A stretch of DNA of 43,447 bases from Porphyra umbilicalis (taxonomy: Eukaryota > Rhodophyta > Bangiophyceae > Bangiales > Bangiaceae): positions 1 through 43,447 of the forward strand of contig KV919232.1 in the NCBI GenBank assembly GCA_002049455.2, read 5' to 3'. Every line of letters begins with the position of its first letter. Positions within the stretch are counted from its first letter, which is position 1. A program made the position numbers and the translations under genes. This document shows, piece after piece, positions 20,762 through 31,792 of the stretch. Under the pieces are notes generated by a model. That model was given only the letters and a program-made list of their open reading frames with translations, was not told where the DNA came from and ran no database searches.

Positions 20762-23700
20762 ATGGTCGCCTCCCCCCCCGACCCTGGGGCGGGTCTGGAT
20801 CTCCCCACCAGCGGCTCCCTCGACGTTGCGGCGTACCTCAACACGCGCTTCCCCACCGCCGGCGCCCTCTCCGCCGGCCTCCCCGCCTTTACGCGGGAGG
20901 TGCACGGGGCGCTCGCGCGCCTCGACGCCCACATCTCGGCGCTCGTGCGGGAGGAGCGGTACGCGTCGGAGCGGGCGGCCGCCGACGCGGCTGCCGCCGC
21001 TGGCGACGTGGCCGCCACGCGGGCCGCCCTCGGCGCCCTCAACGGCGCCGCCGCCGACGCGGGCGCCGCCGTCGCCGCGGCGCTCGCCGACGCGGCGCCG
21101 CTCGACCGGGCGCGGCGCAACGTGGCCGCCGCCGCCGACGCGCTGTCGGCGCTCGCGGGGTGGCACCGGGCGGTGGGGGCGGCAGAGGCGGCGGGCGCGG
21201 CGGCGGCGGCGGCGACGGCGGGGGGGGGGGGGGGGGGGCGCCGGCGGCGGGGCGGCCGAGCCCCTCGTCGCCGCCTTTGCCCGCACCGCGCACCTGTGGG
21301 GCGCCATGGCCGACGGCCGCCGCGCCTTTGTCGGCAACACCACGGGGCGGGTGCGGGATTTGCGGTCGCGCTCCGACGCGCTGCGCGCGGCGCTCGTCGA
21401 CGCGCTGCGCGTCGAGTTCCGCACCGCCGCCGACGCGCTGCCGGTGCCCGGCGCGGGCGGCGTGCCCGCCGGGGGGGGCGCCGCCCCCAGCGGCGGTGGG
21501 GACCACCCCGCCGCCGCCCGCCTCCGCCGCGTGTGCGCGGTGGCCGACCAAATGGGGGAGGCCCCCCGCGTCGCCTCGTGGTACGTGGACGGGCGAGTGC
21601 GCGCGTTTGGGGCGGCCTTTTCCATGGCCGCCGCGCGCGCGCCGGGCGCCCGCACCGTCGACGGGTTGGGGGGGATGGGCGCGCGGCTGGCGTGGCTCCG
21701 CCGGGAGCTCCGCTCCTCGTCGCCGGGCCGCCCGCGCGGCGCGGGCGGCGGCGGCGGCGGCGACGCGAGCCGCCCGTTGCTGCCGCAGGTGATGCCCGCC
21801 GACTGGCGGCTGCCCCGCCGCGTCGCGCGCGCCGTCATGGTCGACGTGCGGGAGTGGGTGCGCGCGGAGCTGAGCCGCGCCGCCGCGCCGGAACTGCCCA
21901 CCGCCGTCGTGGAGGTGATGGTCGCGGCGGTGCAGGATGTGGGCGCGTTTGAGGAGGAGCTCGACCGCCGCTTTGCCGTTGAGGCGGCGGCGGGGCCGGC
22001 GGGCGTGGCGGGGGGGCAGGCGGGCGGCGCCGCCGCCGCCGCCAATGGCGGCGCGGCGCCCGCCGACACGAGTGGGGATGTGGAGGCGCTGCTGGCGCAC
22101 TGTCGGGACGGCACGCCCCTCCCCGGCACGGCGGCTTCCCCGTCGGTCCGAGGCGCTGGCGGTGGCGGGAGCGCGACCGGCGCGGCGGCGACGCCATTGC
22201 CCTTGGCGGCCGGCGGCGCCGCCGCCGGCGTCGATGAGGACGACGACCTCGGGGGCACCTTTGTCGGCCTCGTCAGCGGCGCCTTTGAGCCCTACCTCGG
22301 CGCCTTTGTGGCGGTGGAGGCGTCCCGCCTGCGCCGCGTCGTTGGTGCGAGCGTGCGCTCCGAGTCGTGGGCGCCCGCCGGCGCCGGCGGGGTGGCGGCG
22401 AGCGCCACGGAGCTCTTCCTCTTTATCAAAAAGAGCCTCCACACCGCCGCCGCGCTCTCCCTGCGCCAACCGCTGTTTGATTTGGTGCAGGTCTTCCGCG
22501 CGGTGCTGCGCGAGTACGCGGGGGAGCTCGTGCGGCACCTGCCACAGCCGCCCGGCGCGGCGGGGGGGGGCGCCGCAGGGCCAGGGGCGGGTGCGGCGTC
22601 CGCGGCCGCCCCCTCGGCGTTTGGCGCGGGCCCCCTGGCGGCCACGTCGGCGGCGGCACTCGCGAGCTCCTTCGCCCTCGTCGCCACCCCGTCCGCGTCG
22701 GCCGCGTCGGGCGCCCGCGCCGCCGCCAAGTGGCGGGAGGAAACCGGCCGCGCGTGCGTCATTGTCGCGACCGCCGAGTACTGCGCGGCAACGACCGAGG
22801 CGCTCGGCCACCTCACCGCCCGCACCGTCGACGCGGCGTTTGCGCCCGACGTGACGGTCGTGCCCGAGGTGGAGGCCTTCCACTCGGCCGCCGCCGTCGG
22901 CCTCCGTGCCGCCGTGGCGGTCACGGCGGCGCGCCTCGACGCGCCGCTCGCGGCGGCGCGGCGCAAAGACTGGGCCGCCGTCGACGCGGTCGGCGACAGC
23001 AGCGCCTATGTCGGCGCCATCGAGGCGGCGCTGCGTGAGTCGGCGCCGGCGCTCGCGACGCGCCTCTCCCCGCGCCACTGGCGGTTTGTGACGGAGCGGC
23101 TGGTGGCGGCCGTCGCCGCGCGGCTGTCGCGCTCCCTCCTCGCCCTGCCGGCCGTGTCGTCGCTCGGCGCGCAGCAGCTGCTGTTGGATTTGGCGGCGGT
23201 CAAGGCGGCGCTGCTGCAGGTGCCCGCCGCGGGGGCGGCGGCGGCGGCCGCGTCGTCACCGTCGTCGTCGTCGTCGGCCCGAGCCGTCGCCGGCGGTGGC
23301 GGCGGCGCGCCCGCCGCCGCCAAGCGCGGCGGCGACGCGTCGGACGCGGCGGCGGCGCGGTACGCCAAGCTCGTCACGGCCGAACTCCGCCGCCCCGAGG
23401 CGCTGCTCAAGGTCGTCCTCGCGGCGGCCGACACGACGCTCGACGCGTACCTCGCGCTCTGCGGCCGCGGGTCGGCGGCCGAGTTTGGGCGCCTCCTCGA
23501 GATGAAGCGCGCGGGGCGGACGACGGCGGCGGAGCTGCTCGCCGAGTACCGCCGCCGCGTCGGCGACGGCGGCGACGGGGGGGGGGGGGAGCCCCGGGGG
23601 GGGGGGGGGATGCCCCGCCGCCGCCGTCGGTGGCAACGGTGGGGGGGGGGGCGGGGGGGGGGGGCGCCGCCGTAGACGGCGGACGCACCAGCAGCGCGGG

Positions 23701-24210
23701 CGGCACGCCGCTGTGGGGCTCCCGCTCCTCCTCGTTTATGCCCGACGCGTCGAGCTACGCCACCGTCCTCGCCGCCCGCTTTGGGCGCTCTGACAGCGGC
23801 GGCGGGGTGGGGGCGGCGGCGGCGGCGGCGGCAGCGGCAGCGGCAGCAGCGCCGCCGTCGGCGGGGAGGGCGGTAGCGGCAGCGGCAGCGGCAGCGGCGG
23901 CGGCAGCGGCGGCGGCTGGGCCGGCGGCTTTGGTGCGAGCGTCGGCGGGCGGGCGGGCCTCCCGCGGCTGCCGAGCCTGTCGAGCCTGCCCGGCGGCTTT
24001 GGCGGCGCCTCGGCGAGCGGCGGCGGCGGGAGCAGCAGCACCGCCGGCGCCGGCGCTGGGGCCGGCGCCGGCGGCGCCGGCGGCGGCCGCGGCCGCGGCG
24101 GGCCCGGCGCCGGCACGCCGCCGGCGGGCGGGGAGGAGGGCGGCGGCGACTCGATTGCCAAAAAGCTCTTTGGGCGCCTCACGTCGCCGGGCGCCAACGC
24201 GTGGTGGTGA
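20762..24210 (+). CDS. VPS53: VPS53, GARP/EARP vesicle-tethering complex subunit
   Basis: VPS53 tethers endosome-derived vesicles at the trans-Golgi with VPS51, VPS52 and VPS54. The N-terminus carries the family hallmark (DVAAYLNTRFPTAGAL, close to the usual INTLFP motif) and a coiled-coil region to about residue 140. Further blocks match in order: WYVDGRVRAFGAAF, ARLAWLRRELRSS, PADWRLPRRVARAV, GLVSGAFEPYLGAFVAVEAS, ATELFLFIKKSL with VFRAVLREYAGELV, and the C-terminal LLKVVLAAADTTLDAYLALC with FGRLLEMKRAG. The frame shifts at a G19 run (21220-21238), again in G runs near 23580-23660, and again near 23800-23830. The last segment is a Gly/Ser-rich extension ending SIAKKLFGRLTSPGANAWW and TGA at 24208. 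The ATG at 20762 has CCACCATGG context. The gene is convergent with the next one. Confidence 0.93.
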
Positions 24211-24415
24211 GGCGCCGCCGCGGGGGGATCGATACGGTTTTCCTTTTTTTTCGTGCGTGCCCCGCTCTGGCACGACCGGTTACTGCGCACGGGTCCTCCC
24301 CCCGGTGCTCTGCTCTGCTCCTGTACGACCTGTTACCGCGCGTCCCTGCACGTTGCCTCCCCCCCCTCCATCCGCGCTCCCCCCCGCCCCCCCCCCCCCC
24401 CCCCCCCTCCCAACC
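24211..24415. other. Convergent intergenic spacer with C21 run
   Basis: The 205 bp between the stop codons of VPS53 and the glycosyltransferase-like gene contain a C21 run (24387-24407), 9 bp from the latter's stop codon. No gene is visible. Confidence 0.5.
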
Positions 24416-24822
24416 TCACCACCCACACGCCTGCCGCAGCTGCTCGCCGAGCGCGCGGCTGTTGGCCACCCCCGCCAGCCACGCGCGCACCGGGCGGCAG
24501 CGGTGGCACGCCGCCCCGTCACACACACACACCCGCCGGTCGGGGCTGTCGGGGGGCGCGGCGGCCCACGGGGGCCAGCTCGACCGCCGCCGCCGCCGCC
24601 GCCGCCAGCGGCGCCACGCCGACGTCCACGGCGCGACGGTTCTGCCGGCGCCGCTGCGCGGCGACGGCGCCGCCGCCGCCGCCGCTGCCGCCGCCGTCGC
24701 CGTCGCCGCCGTCGCCGCCGCCGCCGGTGCCGCCGGCGGGTCGGGGAGGTAGGCGTGAAAGTGGCGCTTGCCCGGCTTACCCTGAAAGTGGAGGCTCGCC
24801 GCCTTGACGAGCCGCGGCGTCA

Positions 24823-24853
<31 letters not shown>

Positions 24854-25833
24854 GGTGCCATTGGCACCGCCGCCGCCGCCGCCGGCCGCGGCGGCGGCCG
24901 CGTCGACAAACACAAAGTAGGGGACGGCCCCACACCAGACGACCTGCTTCCACGTGAGCACGTTGGACAGGTCTGGGGGGAACCACCGCGCGGCCAGGGA
25001 CCGCGTGCGCCCGGTGGCCGCCGCGCGCTGCCGCGGCCCGAGCAAATCGTACCGCCCGTCCACGTCGACGTACGTGCCGCCGCCCTGCTTGGCCGCCGCC
25101 CGCAGGCTGTGGTCCCACCCGAGCTCCCCCACCGCCCCGTACGACGGCAGCTGCCACACGCGCGCGGTGAGCGACGGGGGGTCCCGGTGCCGCCGCCACC
25201 GCCGCGCCGCGTCGACGCCGGCGCGGCCGCCGACGTGCGGGTAGAGGTCGGCGGCGCCATCGTCCCCCGCGGTGGCCTCCTCGGCGGCCGCCGCACCGCG
25301 CGTGCCGCCGCCGCCGCCGCCGCCGCCACCGACACCGCCGCCGCCGCCGCCACCGCCGCCGCTGTCGCTGCCGCCGCCGCTGCCGCCGCCGCTGCCACCC
25401 GCGTCCGCCTCGCCCGCCGTTGCGCGCACGCCGCGGAGGAGCGCGAGAAAGGCGTGCGTCATGGACATATCCTGGTGCCGCCGCCAGTCCATCCCCGCGG
25501 CGCGGCTGTGGCCGCGGAGCACCTCCCCAACAATGACGCCCGCAAACTGTTCGAGGGCGGCGGCCCCCCAGAAGCTCGTCAACCCGAGGCTCCACACCAT
25601 GTGCACGTCGCGGGGGGTGCCCCGCCCCGCGGCGGTGACCGCCGCCCACACCGCCGCGGGGCGCACAAACGGCACCGCGTCCGAGTCGGTGAAAAAGACG
25701 GCCACGTCGGGCGCCCCGTCGGGGGGGGGGGTGTTGGTCACGGGCGGCACCGGTGGCGGCGGCGCCACCGACGACGCGTTGGCGGCCGACGCGCCGGCGG
25801 CGGCGGCGCCGTCGGCGTCGGCGGCGCCGCCGT

Positions 25834-25875
<42 letters not shown>

Positions 25876-26632
25876 GCAGCCACCGCAGGTGGTTCCGCAG
25901 CAGGATGTACCGCACGACGCAGGCGGCTTCAAACGCCGTCTGCCGCGCGCGCCCGTGGTCCATCGCCGCCGCCACCGCCGCCGCTTCGGCGTCGACGTAG
26001 CGCGCGGCGTCAAAAACGCGCAGCGTGCGGCCCGCCGCGGCCGCGGCGCGCGCCACCTCCTCATACGCCTCGGCGCACGCGGGGAGGCCGAGCACGTCCA
26101 CCTCCCCGCTCGCCGTCAGCGCCGCCCACAGCACCGCGGGCGGCACGCAAATGCGCGGGGAGCCGACGGGGGGGTGATGTACACGTGGTGCACGGCGGCG
26201 GGGGGCGCCGCGGCCGCCCCGCCGGCGGCGGGGGCGCCGCCGGGGGGGGGCGCCCCCGCCCCCGCCCCCGCCCCCCCGTCGGCGGGGGGGAGCGCCGCCA
26301 CCGCCACGGCGGCGGCGGGGATGGGCAGCGCCACGCGGGCGGCGGCGCCCGCCCGCACGCCCCCGGGGGGCAAGTCGAAAAAGGCGGCGGGGCGGTGCCG
26401 TGGCGGCGGCGGCGGCGGCGCCCCGGCCGCCGCCGCCAGTGTCCCCGCCACGGCGCCCAGCCGCGCGGCGGCGGCGGCGGGTGCGCGCGCGGGCGGGCGG
26501 GCAGACCGCCCCGCCCGCCACGCGGCGGCGCCCACAACGCAGGCGGCGGCGGCGAGCGCCGCGGCGGCGAGCCGCCCGAGCCGCCCGCGCCCGCCGCCGC
26601 CGTACGGGCGGGGGAGGGGGGTGGGGAGGCCC

Positions 26633-26670
<38 letters not shown>

Positions 26671-26745
26671 GCCGCCGCCGCCGGCACTGGCAAAGGAGCC
26701 GACGACGACGGCCGCGTGCCGTTGCCGCGGGCTCGGCGTGCCCAT
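24416..26745 (-). CDS. Type II membrane, Golgi glycosyltransferase-like protein
   Basis: The protein begins MGTPSPRQRH and has a poly-Gly stretch and a membrane anchor at about residues 56-76 (LGRLAAAALAAAACVVGAAA), giving a type II Golgi-style topology with a Pro/Ala-rich stem. After a one-base shift in a 7-base C run (coding strand; plus 26167-26173) the luminal domain reads PRICVPPAVLWAALTASG, RQTAFEAACVVRYILLRNHL and VAVFFTDSDAVPF. The last holds a DxD-like motif (DSD, near residue 350), as used by many nucleotide-sugar transferases for metal binding. Further on are THAFLALLRG, GTYVDVDGRYDLLG, LTWKQVVWCGAVPYFVFVD and SLHFQGKPGKRHFHAYL. The general plan recalls GT77-like and related DUF families, but I cannot name the family or substrate. 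Two Gly/Ala-rich inserts (about 25270-25400 and 25790-25875) inflate the length to about 775 residues. Confidence 0.6.
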
Positions 26746-26751
26746 CGTGGC

Positions 26752-26777
26752 GGGGGGGGGGGGGGGGGGGGGGGGGG
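26752..26777 (-). promoter_or_regulatory. C26 leader tract six bases upstream of start codon
   Basis: On the coding (minus) strand 26 consecutive C are followed by GCCACG and then ATGG of the glycosyltransferase-like gene. It sits in the 5' leader, as do the C tracts before TRM112, RPAC1, VPS53 and the C2 gene. Confidence 0.55.
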
Positions 26778-27564
26778 CAGGGGCGGCGGCGGCGGCGGCG
26801 GCCGACGGCGGCGGTCAGCGGCACCACCCGACGGAGAAGGGCATAGGGGCCCGCGCGACGGCGGGCGGCCGGTGGCCCACCGTCGGGGGAGGGGATGGCA
26901 AGAGGTAAGAAAGGATGGGGGGGAGCGAGGGGGCGGGGCCGGGGGGGGGGGGGGGGGGGGGGGGAGGGGTGGTGGGGCAGACCTGCCGGTGTCAGCCGCG
27001 ACCGGTCGCGGCGGGGCCATCCCGACAGCGTGACAGCGCGCCGGCGGCGGCGACGGCGCGGCGCCGCGCGCCACGCACCCGCGCCGCCTGCGGGCGGCGC
27101 CCATGACGAGGCGGGCGGGCGGCCCCGCGGCGGGGCCCGCACGCATCGTGGTGGCCGCCCGGCGGGCGTGGCCTCCGTGATGGCCACGCGTGTTTGGAGC
27201 CAGTGTGCGGGGGGGGGGGGGGGGGGGGGGGGGGCGTCGAGCCAGGGGCCGCAGACGGGCCGCCCTGCCTGCCATTGCCAGAGGGCGGTGGCAGAAGGAG
27301 GCGGGGGCGTGGCGTGGGGGCGCCGCCGCCAACCGTGCGGGTGCGGCGTGACGGGGGACAGCGCTGCACGCTGCGGGCGGGGGGGGCGCCCTCGAGAGGA
27401 AAAGGGCACGTTGGTGCGGTAATTGCAGCCTTGGATACGACTTGTGTGCCGATCTTGATCCGCCGCGCGACGCACCGCTGCTCTTCCAATTTTTTTTCTG
27501 AGGGGCACCAGACGCCGACCGCCGCCGTCCGTTTGGACAGCGCTGACGCGGCGCGCGCCCACAG
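26778..27564. other. GC-rich intergenic region with two G homopolymers
   Basis: Upstream of the minus-strand glycosyltransferase-like gene. It holds G24 (26941-26964) and G26 (27209-27234) runs. ORFs across it are Gly/Arg- or Pro/Ala-rich with no domain I recognise. The 3' part (27420-27564) is closer to balanced composition and leads into a MITE. Confidence 0.45.
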
Positions 27565-27728
27565 TATTGCAGTCTTCCCGATTTTGGCCGATCCGGACAA
27601 GAACATCCTACAGTTCACATAACTTCTGATTGGTCGAGAGGTCGTGTCCGGCCGAATGATGGCTGTCGTGCATCTGTTCTGCACAGTTGTTCTTGTCGGG
27701 ATCGGCCAAAATTGGGGAGACTGCAATA
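27565..27728. mobile_element. MITE family 2, copy A
   Basis: The element starts TATTGCAGTCTTCCCGATTT and ends with the near-perfect inverse (AATTGGGGAGACTGCAATA). The terminal inverted repeats are about 30 bp, with TA at both outer edges. Total length is 164 bp. The interior (CTTCTGATTGGTCGAGAGG) is shared with copies at 37705 and 39169. Too short to code for protein. Confidence 0.9.
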
Positions 27729-29167
27729 CCTTTCCACGCGCGCCTCACTCGCGGGTCCCTCTCGACGGCCGAGGTTGCACCCGCCAACCAACTGCCCGTC
27801 GTCGTCCTGGCCGTGCATCGACTGGCAGACGACCAAAGACGTCAGCAGGTCGGTCAGGAAAGCCTCCAGCGGCCTGCGGGTGGCACTGGACGCCGGATTG
27901 GGAGCATCCCCCCGCCGCCGCCGGCCGTCCAGCGAGTTTCCCTGCCCGCGACGGGCAGGTGCGCGGGGCGATGCGCCTCAATGCGCAGAGCTGCTGGAGC
28001 GCCGCCGCGGCTTCAGATGCAGTCGAGCCTGTACCAGCGGCGGTCGGGGCGCACGCAGACGGGCCGGTTTTGCCCTCCGATCCTCGCGACGGCCTCGGCG
28101 CTCTCTGCGCCGACGCCCGTGTGCGCGTCGAGGCAGGGAGGAGCGTGTCTTCCATCGGCCACACCTCTGCCACCCTGTCCGTGTCGCTTGGACCGACCGA
28201 GGTGGTCGACGTGGCTGCTCTGGCGACCGGAATACGGGGGTGGGTGGGAGCACGTTGGGCGCCCGTGGATAATGGCAGCGTCAGTGGCCACCCACCACCC
28301 CCGACCGCCGCCACGCGCTGCCACGGCGATGGGCCGTCGCGGTGGTGGCAGCGTCCGCCTGCCGCCCGTCGGCACGCGCGGCCACGCGTCGACGGCGGCG
28401 AAGCGGGGTGGCTGCCGTAGGGCGGGGGGGGTGGCTGCCGGCGGTTGGTGCACCACGCGGGTGTGCCGCCGCTTCCTGGGGGGGGGGGGTTGGGGAAGGG
28501 GGCGCATCGTCGACAGAGGTACAGAATCGGTGGAGGCTGAGGGGGAGCGTGTCGCGCGCCGGTGTGGCAACCCGCCCCTCCTGCGACCGCCGGTTCGCAT
28601 GGGCGAAGGCCGCCGCGGCAGACGGCCAAGGTCGGCGTCGCGACTGCCAGCCACGGTGGGGTGTGCCGGTCTCCCCCAGTGACGGCACGCCCACCCCACC
28701 GCAGCCACGTTGGCGGTGCATGGCGGCGGCGGCGGCGGCACGTGGTGGCAAGGGTCTCCCCCCCACCCCCCTTCAGTCACACCACTGGGCTCGTGAGCTC
28801 ATCAGCTCACCAGAAATGCCTTGTGCGTCTCAAACGGGGCACTCCTGGACGCATTTCCCTGGAAAAAAGCAGGAAAAAGTATATGGCCGGATCGGTGCAA
28901 TCCCGCGTCCACAGAGTCCTTCGAGTGAATACCGAGCGGAGCGTCTTGCTCCCGCTCACGTTCGCCGCAGGGCTCCGGATGTAGAGTCACTCCGATGCAC
29001 CCCGGAGCCCCGTAGTGGCTGTATGGGCCGATTTCTGGGCCAAGGTCGACCAAGAGGCGTGATCAGCACGTCAGAGAGGCTTTGGAGCCCGAGTATGGTG
29101 GTCGCATTGTACTGTGAGGTTTTTTCAGGGCTATCCATCGCCCCCCCCATCCCCCGCCCTTCAAGTC
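27729..29167. other. GC-rich region without a confirmed gene
   Basis: Overlapping ORFs of 250-330 codons exist on both strands. The most protein-like is plus frame 2 around 27970-28420 (SATLSVSLGPTEVVDVAALA), but it starts inside the MITE-derived frame and ends in Arg-rich sequence, so I do not call a gene. From 28800 the sequence is closer to balanced base content and has frequent stops. Confidence 0.4.
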
Positions 29168-29945
29168 ACCACAGTAGGCTTGTCGAGTGCGCCCCGATTT
29201 TCGGGGCGCTGGTGCATAAAGCGCCCCTGAGCGCCCTTTGAGCGCTCAGTGCGCCCTGAACGCCCCTCGAGCGCCCGTTGTAGCACCCATAAATGATCAG
29301 GTAGCCCCCTCTTGTTCTTCAGTTTTGACTGTGCTTCGTGGAAACTAGCGACCATCTGTGAATTTTTCTATGCATGTGAAAGAAGGACTGTTGACGGTCA
29401 TCCGCAAGCCCCAATGTGTCTGCGTACCGCCCACAGCGGCAGCTCCCAAGGACAAACAAGAGAACAGCTGAATATGTTCCAGGTGGTGATGTAGACAACC
29501 AGACCGTCCGGCCATGAGGACAAGAAACACACGCACACCATACACAGTCACGCCGACCTATTCACGTCTGCAGCCTTGGCCAAGTAGATATCCCTGCCAA
29601 TGATGTCTTGCAGTCGTGGGAGGTGGTTGAGAAGGATGCTGCTGCTCTGGCGCCAAGACGAGGGCCATCGCTGCTGCCATGGCCATCTCCTAACGGGCCC
29701 TTCCCGCCTTACCGCTGGGGCACCTGCAGCCAGGGCTGCGCGCTCATAGAGGCTGCAGACAGAGTCGTCGGGCACTCGGTCGACCACGTAGTTAAAAAGT
29801 TACGACAATTATTATTCAGAGCGCCCATCAAAGCGCCCAGGAAACCGTGGGCGCTGGGCGCTCGAGCGCCCTCTGAGCGCCCATTGAGCGCCTAAAAAGC
29901 GCCCAAAAAGAGCGCCCTGGGCGCACTCAACAACCCTAACCACAG
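29168..29945. mobile_element. Non-autonomous hAT-like DNA transposon with target-site duplication
   Basis: The element spans 29175-29938. The left end is TAGGCTTGTCGAGTGCGCCC. The right end, inverted, is TAGGGTTGTTGAGTGCGCCC. Both are flanked by ACCACAG (29168-29174 and 29939-29945), extending to eight bases with one mismatch. Eight-base duplications and ends of the form YARNG are hallmarks of hAT elements. Clusters of AGCGCCC and its complement lie inside each end (about 29190-29280 and 29815-29930), as expected for subterminal transposase-binding sites. The 764-bp body has no transposase ORF. Confidence 0.75.
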
Positions 29946-31792
29946 CACAACCCTGTCCCAGTTCCCTGCGTACCAGCACAGGCTTACTCATCATTTTATC
30001 ATCCATCTGATAGCCCCTGAGCCCCTCTAACCCGACGCCCCCCTTCTCATCCGCCCCCGTTCCTCCCCCAGCCGTGCGCCCCCCGTCCCCACGTCTGTCC
30101 TTGGGCTGCAGTCTTCCCCGCCCGCCTTCCCCCCTCCGTACCCCCTGCTCTATCCTCGACCCCCGCCCAATGTCTTGTTTTTAGCAACTCTCTGTGCCTC
30201 ATGACCCTAGAGGTTCCTCAACAACTCATATGCCCCTCCTCTGCGAAGCGTCCAGAGCTACACGCACTCCCTTCGCTCTCCACAGAGCACCTTCGCGTGG
30301 TGGAATGCGACACCGGGATGGGAACTCGGAGCTCCCAGTTGATCAAATACTCTGTTCGTCATAAGTTCTTCTGACTGTAATGTGCGATTCCAAGCCGTTC
30401 TCATATGCAAATGAGAAATCACGTGTGAAGAACTGGTACAGACATTTTCTTGGGTGCATTTTTCAGCAGGAGAAAGGGAGCGCCCCAGCGGAAACAGAGA
30501 AGACCCCGGCCCCGCGAGACTGTCTCGAAGCGAGCCATATTTTTAATTACCGGCGCGGATGAAATTGAGCCTTCACTTCAGAGGTCAGCTGTTATTGTCC
30601 TTCTCACCAAAAATGGATCCGCAACATTTTGCTTCAGCATCATCAACCGCCCCCTGAGCCAATGAAACAGTGATTTTACAACGGAAGCTGATGCACCGAG
30701 GTCCAGCTTTTGTGAGAAGCAAAATAAGAATTAGGGTCAGACGGATACCGACTCAGCCTCACAACACAGCGACACTGTACATCATGTACAATGATTGGGC
30801 ATCGATCCCGGTGTGACATCTGGACCCAGAGTGCCTGACAACCCGCTCGCTCGGAGCCGCGTGCCTGCCCAATCAGACGCCGGCGCATGCCCCCCCTCTG
30901 CTGCACGGGAGATCCGGCGGTACTGTTGACGCCCGCTACGTCGGGGCGTCTGCAACCCGTGCTGCCGCACCATCGGCACGCCCCGCCCCGCGCAGTCGAC
31001 CACGCCGACGCCGCCGCGTCGCCAGCGGCGACAAGCGACGGCGCCGGTGCGGTGGGGGCCGCCTCGTGCCGGGCGCTTCCGGTCCTCGACGCGACCGCCT
31101 TGCGGAGGCCGCGGGGAGCCGCCGCCGCCCGTTGGCGCCGCGCTGTGCGGCGGCTCCCGCCACGTCGCACGCGCGGCCGCGGGGGCACGCCCACGCGGCG
31201 CCGCGCGTGCCACGTGATGCACCTGACGTTGCACGTTAGGCGCGCCCCCGCGCCGGCCCACCCACACACGGGGGTGGCGGCGCCACGGGCCCGTTTCCAT
31301 GCATGAACAGACCGACGGGCGGTGCGCTCTGCTGTGTCCACCGGGAAGAGTGGGGAGTGTGCACGCGTGGGCGCTGCCCTGCGTGCGGTGCCAGGAGCCG
31401 TTGGTGTTTGCCCTCTGGCCGCTGGTGGAGCCCGCGTTCTACGCGTGCGCACGGTGATACGCGCGCCCAAACGCCGAAGCGCGGCGGGGAGCAGCCCTGC
31501 CGCTGCGTCGCCACGGTCGCTGGGGGCCGGCAAGAGCGCCAAACAGGGTCGGCGGGCGCCCGGCGGGTGACCGTCGCCAACGGTCTCGACCGGACCCGGA
31601 TCGGACGGCGGCCCGCCGCGGCTCCCCCCTCCCCGCTCTTTGCCGCCCCTGGCCGGCTCCGCCGTCCACCACCCGCCACCCGCCGCCGCTGCGCGGCCGC
31701 TCTTCCTGGGCCAGCGCGCCGCGCCACACGCCGAGGTGTGGCTACTTGGCCGCTGCTTCCCCGCCGTCGCTGGTGGTCCCCCCCTCCCCACC
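29946..31792. other. Long intergenic region upstream of the VWA/lectin gene
   Basis: 29946-30300 is pyrimidine-rich on the plus strand; 30300-30800 is the least GC-rich part; 31000-31790 is GC-rich with overlapping Arg-rich ORFs. I find no convincing gene, tRNA or 5S rRNA. The last 50 bases before 31793 are C-rich (C7-T-C4) and form the leader of the next gene. Confidence 0.4.

Noticed and set aside
21039..23078. Minus-strand ORF of 679 codons
   Set aside because: Exact antisense of VPS53, whose plus-strand protein matches its family throughout.
27687..28682. Plus-strand ORF of 331 codons starting in MITE copy A
   Set aside because: The start lies within the MITE, competing ORFs exist in two other frames and on the minus strand, and composition is Arg/Pro-skewed.
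29930..29945. Telomere-like ACCCTAAC near the hAT-like element
   Set aside because: Single occurrence created by the TIR end (CCTA) next to the target duplication; no tandem telomeric repeat.
30140..30360. Possible 5S rRNA or tRNA in the A/T-richer spacer
   Set aside because: Short paired stretches but no conserved box A, B or C arrangement or cloverleaf that I could confirm.
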